Origin: Thermodesulfovibrionia bacterium
GTDB lineage: Bacteria > Nitrospirota > Thermodesulfovibrionia > UBA6902
Direction: 5' to 3'
DNA length: 22,346 nucleotides
Assembly (NCBI GenBank): GCA_947258735.1
Contig: CAMYJJ010000016.1
Location: forward strand, 1-22,346
Part shown: one piece after another, positions 22,205-22,346 of the stretch
Layout of the letters: every line of letters starts with the position of its first letter
Position numbering within the stretch: position 1 is the first letter of the stretch
Notes under the pieces: generated by a model
The model's database searches: none
What the model saw: the letters and a program-made list of their open reading frames with translations, nothing else
What the model was told of the DNA's origin: nothing
Translations under genes and position numbers: made by a program

Positions 22205-22346
22205 ATGCTGAAGTTTATAAGTAGAAATATTCTTACCGGTTTTGTGACCATCCTGCCTGTAGCGCTTACTGTTTATCTCCTGTACTGGATGACCATATCA
22301 GCAGAATCAGTACTGGGAAGCATAATACAGGCTATCTTTCCGAAAG
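22205..22346 (+). CDS. DUF502 family membrane protein, partial
   Basis: Only the first 47 codons are in the window. They start MLKFISRNILTGFVTILPVA, followed by TVYLLYWMTISAESVLGSI, then IIQAIFPK. The pattern of a short basic start, a TG-x-x-x-x-LP-x-x-x-T-hydrophobic helix and a W-x-x-x-x-x-x-E/D segment is that of DUF502 proteins, two-helix inner-membrane proteins of unknown function of about 200 residues. GGAGG (22192-22196) lies eight bases before the ATG. The gene runs off the end of the window. Confidence 0.82.
   Translation, partial: MLKFISRNILTGFVTILPVALTVYLLYWMTISAESVLGSIIQAIFPK

Noticed and set aside
1..22346. CRISPR array, tRNA/rRNA genes, phage genes or a complete insertion sequence
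   Set aside because: No regularly spaced direct repeats, no cloverleaf-like sequence and no transposase or integrase frame were seen.

Overview
The window looks like a chromosomal segment of a Gram-negative, diderm bacterium. It has TolQ/ExbB-ExbD machinery, a lipoprotein, a periplasmic HtrA-type protease, a peptidoglycan-binding protein and nucleotide-sugar (O-antigen type) genes. A giant BadF/HgdC-type CoA-dehydratase activase, a ferritin-like protein and a DUF502 protein resemble gene content common in Desulfobacterota and Nitrospirota anaerobes. That placement is an inference, since the window has no rRNA or ribosomal protein. An oxygen-dependent membrane fatty acid desaturase argues against a strictly anaerobic life.

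Layout. (1) 1-1691, minus: a proton-channel operon exbB-exbD-exbD plus the first codons of a fourth gene. (2) 2010-3301, plus: a spermidine-synthase-like Rossmann methyltransferase-fold protein and a small ferritin-like diiron protein, each with its own promoter. (3) 3349-7605, minus: one 1418-residue gene fusing two activase ATPase domains to DUF2229/HgdB-like regions. (4) 7762-10137, minus: membrane fatty acid desaturase, isoprenylcysteine-methyltransferase-like membrane protein, a MITE-like palindromic repeat and a small lipoprotein. (5) 10320-11270, minus: a PAS-GGEEF diguanylate cyclase with a Cys-rich PAS. (6) 11667-14780, plus: a secreted protein with repeated Pro-Ala-x-Tyr units and a C-terminal peptidoglycan-binding domain, closed by a strong terminator, then an HtrA-like protease. 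(7) 14842-20529, minus: a five-gene glycan cluster (CgeB-like glycosyltransferase, radical SAM/SPASM protein, glucose-1-phosphate cytidylyltransferase, two paralogous C-methyltransferase-type proteins). (8) 21122-22346: a SLOG-like nucleotide-binding protein, a remnant of an old yellow enzyme gene, and the start of a DUF502 membrane protein.

How the genes fit together. The exb genes form a proton-driven inner-membrane motor; one ExbD keeps the channel aspartate and the other has asparagine there. The desaturase and the ICMT-like protein may both act on membrane lipids. The glycan cluster plausibly makes a CDP-activated, perhaps C-methylated sugar and assembles it into a surface polysaccharide, but no CDP-glucose dehydratase lies inside the window. 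I see no tRNA, rRNA, CRISPR array, complete insertion sequence or phage gene. No defence system is evident. The most unusual items are the ExbD Asp/Asn pair, the single-chain activase/dehydratase-like fusion, and the tandem methyltransferases beside a radical SAM enzyme.
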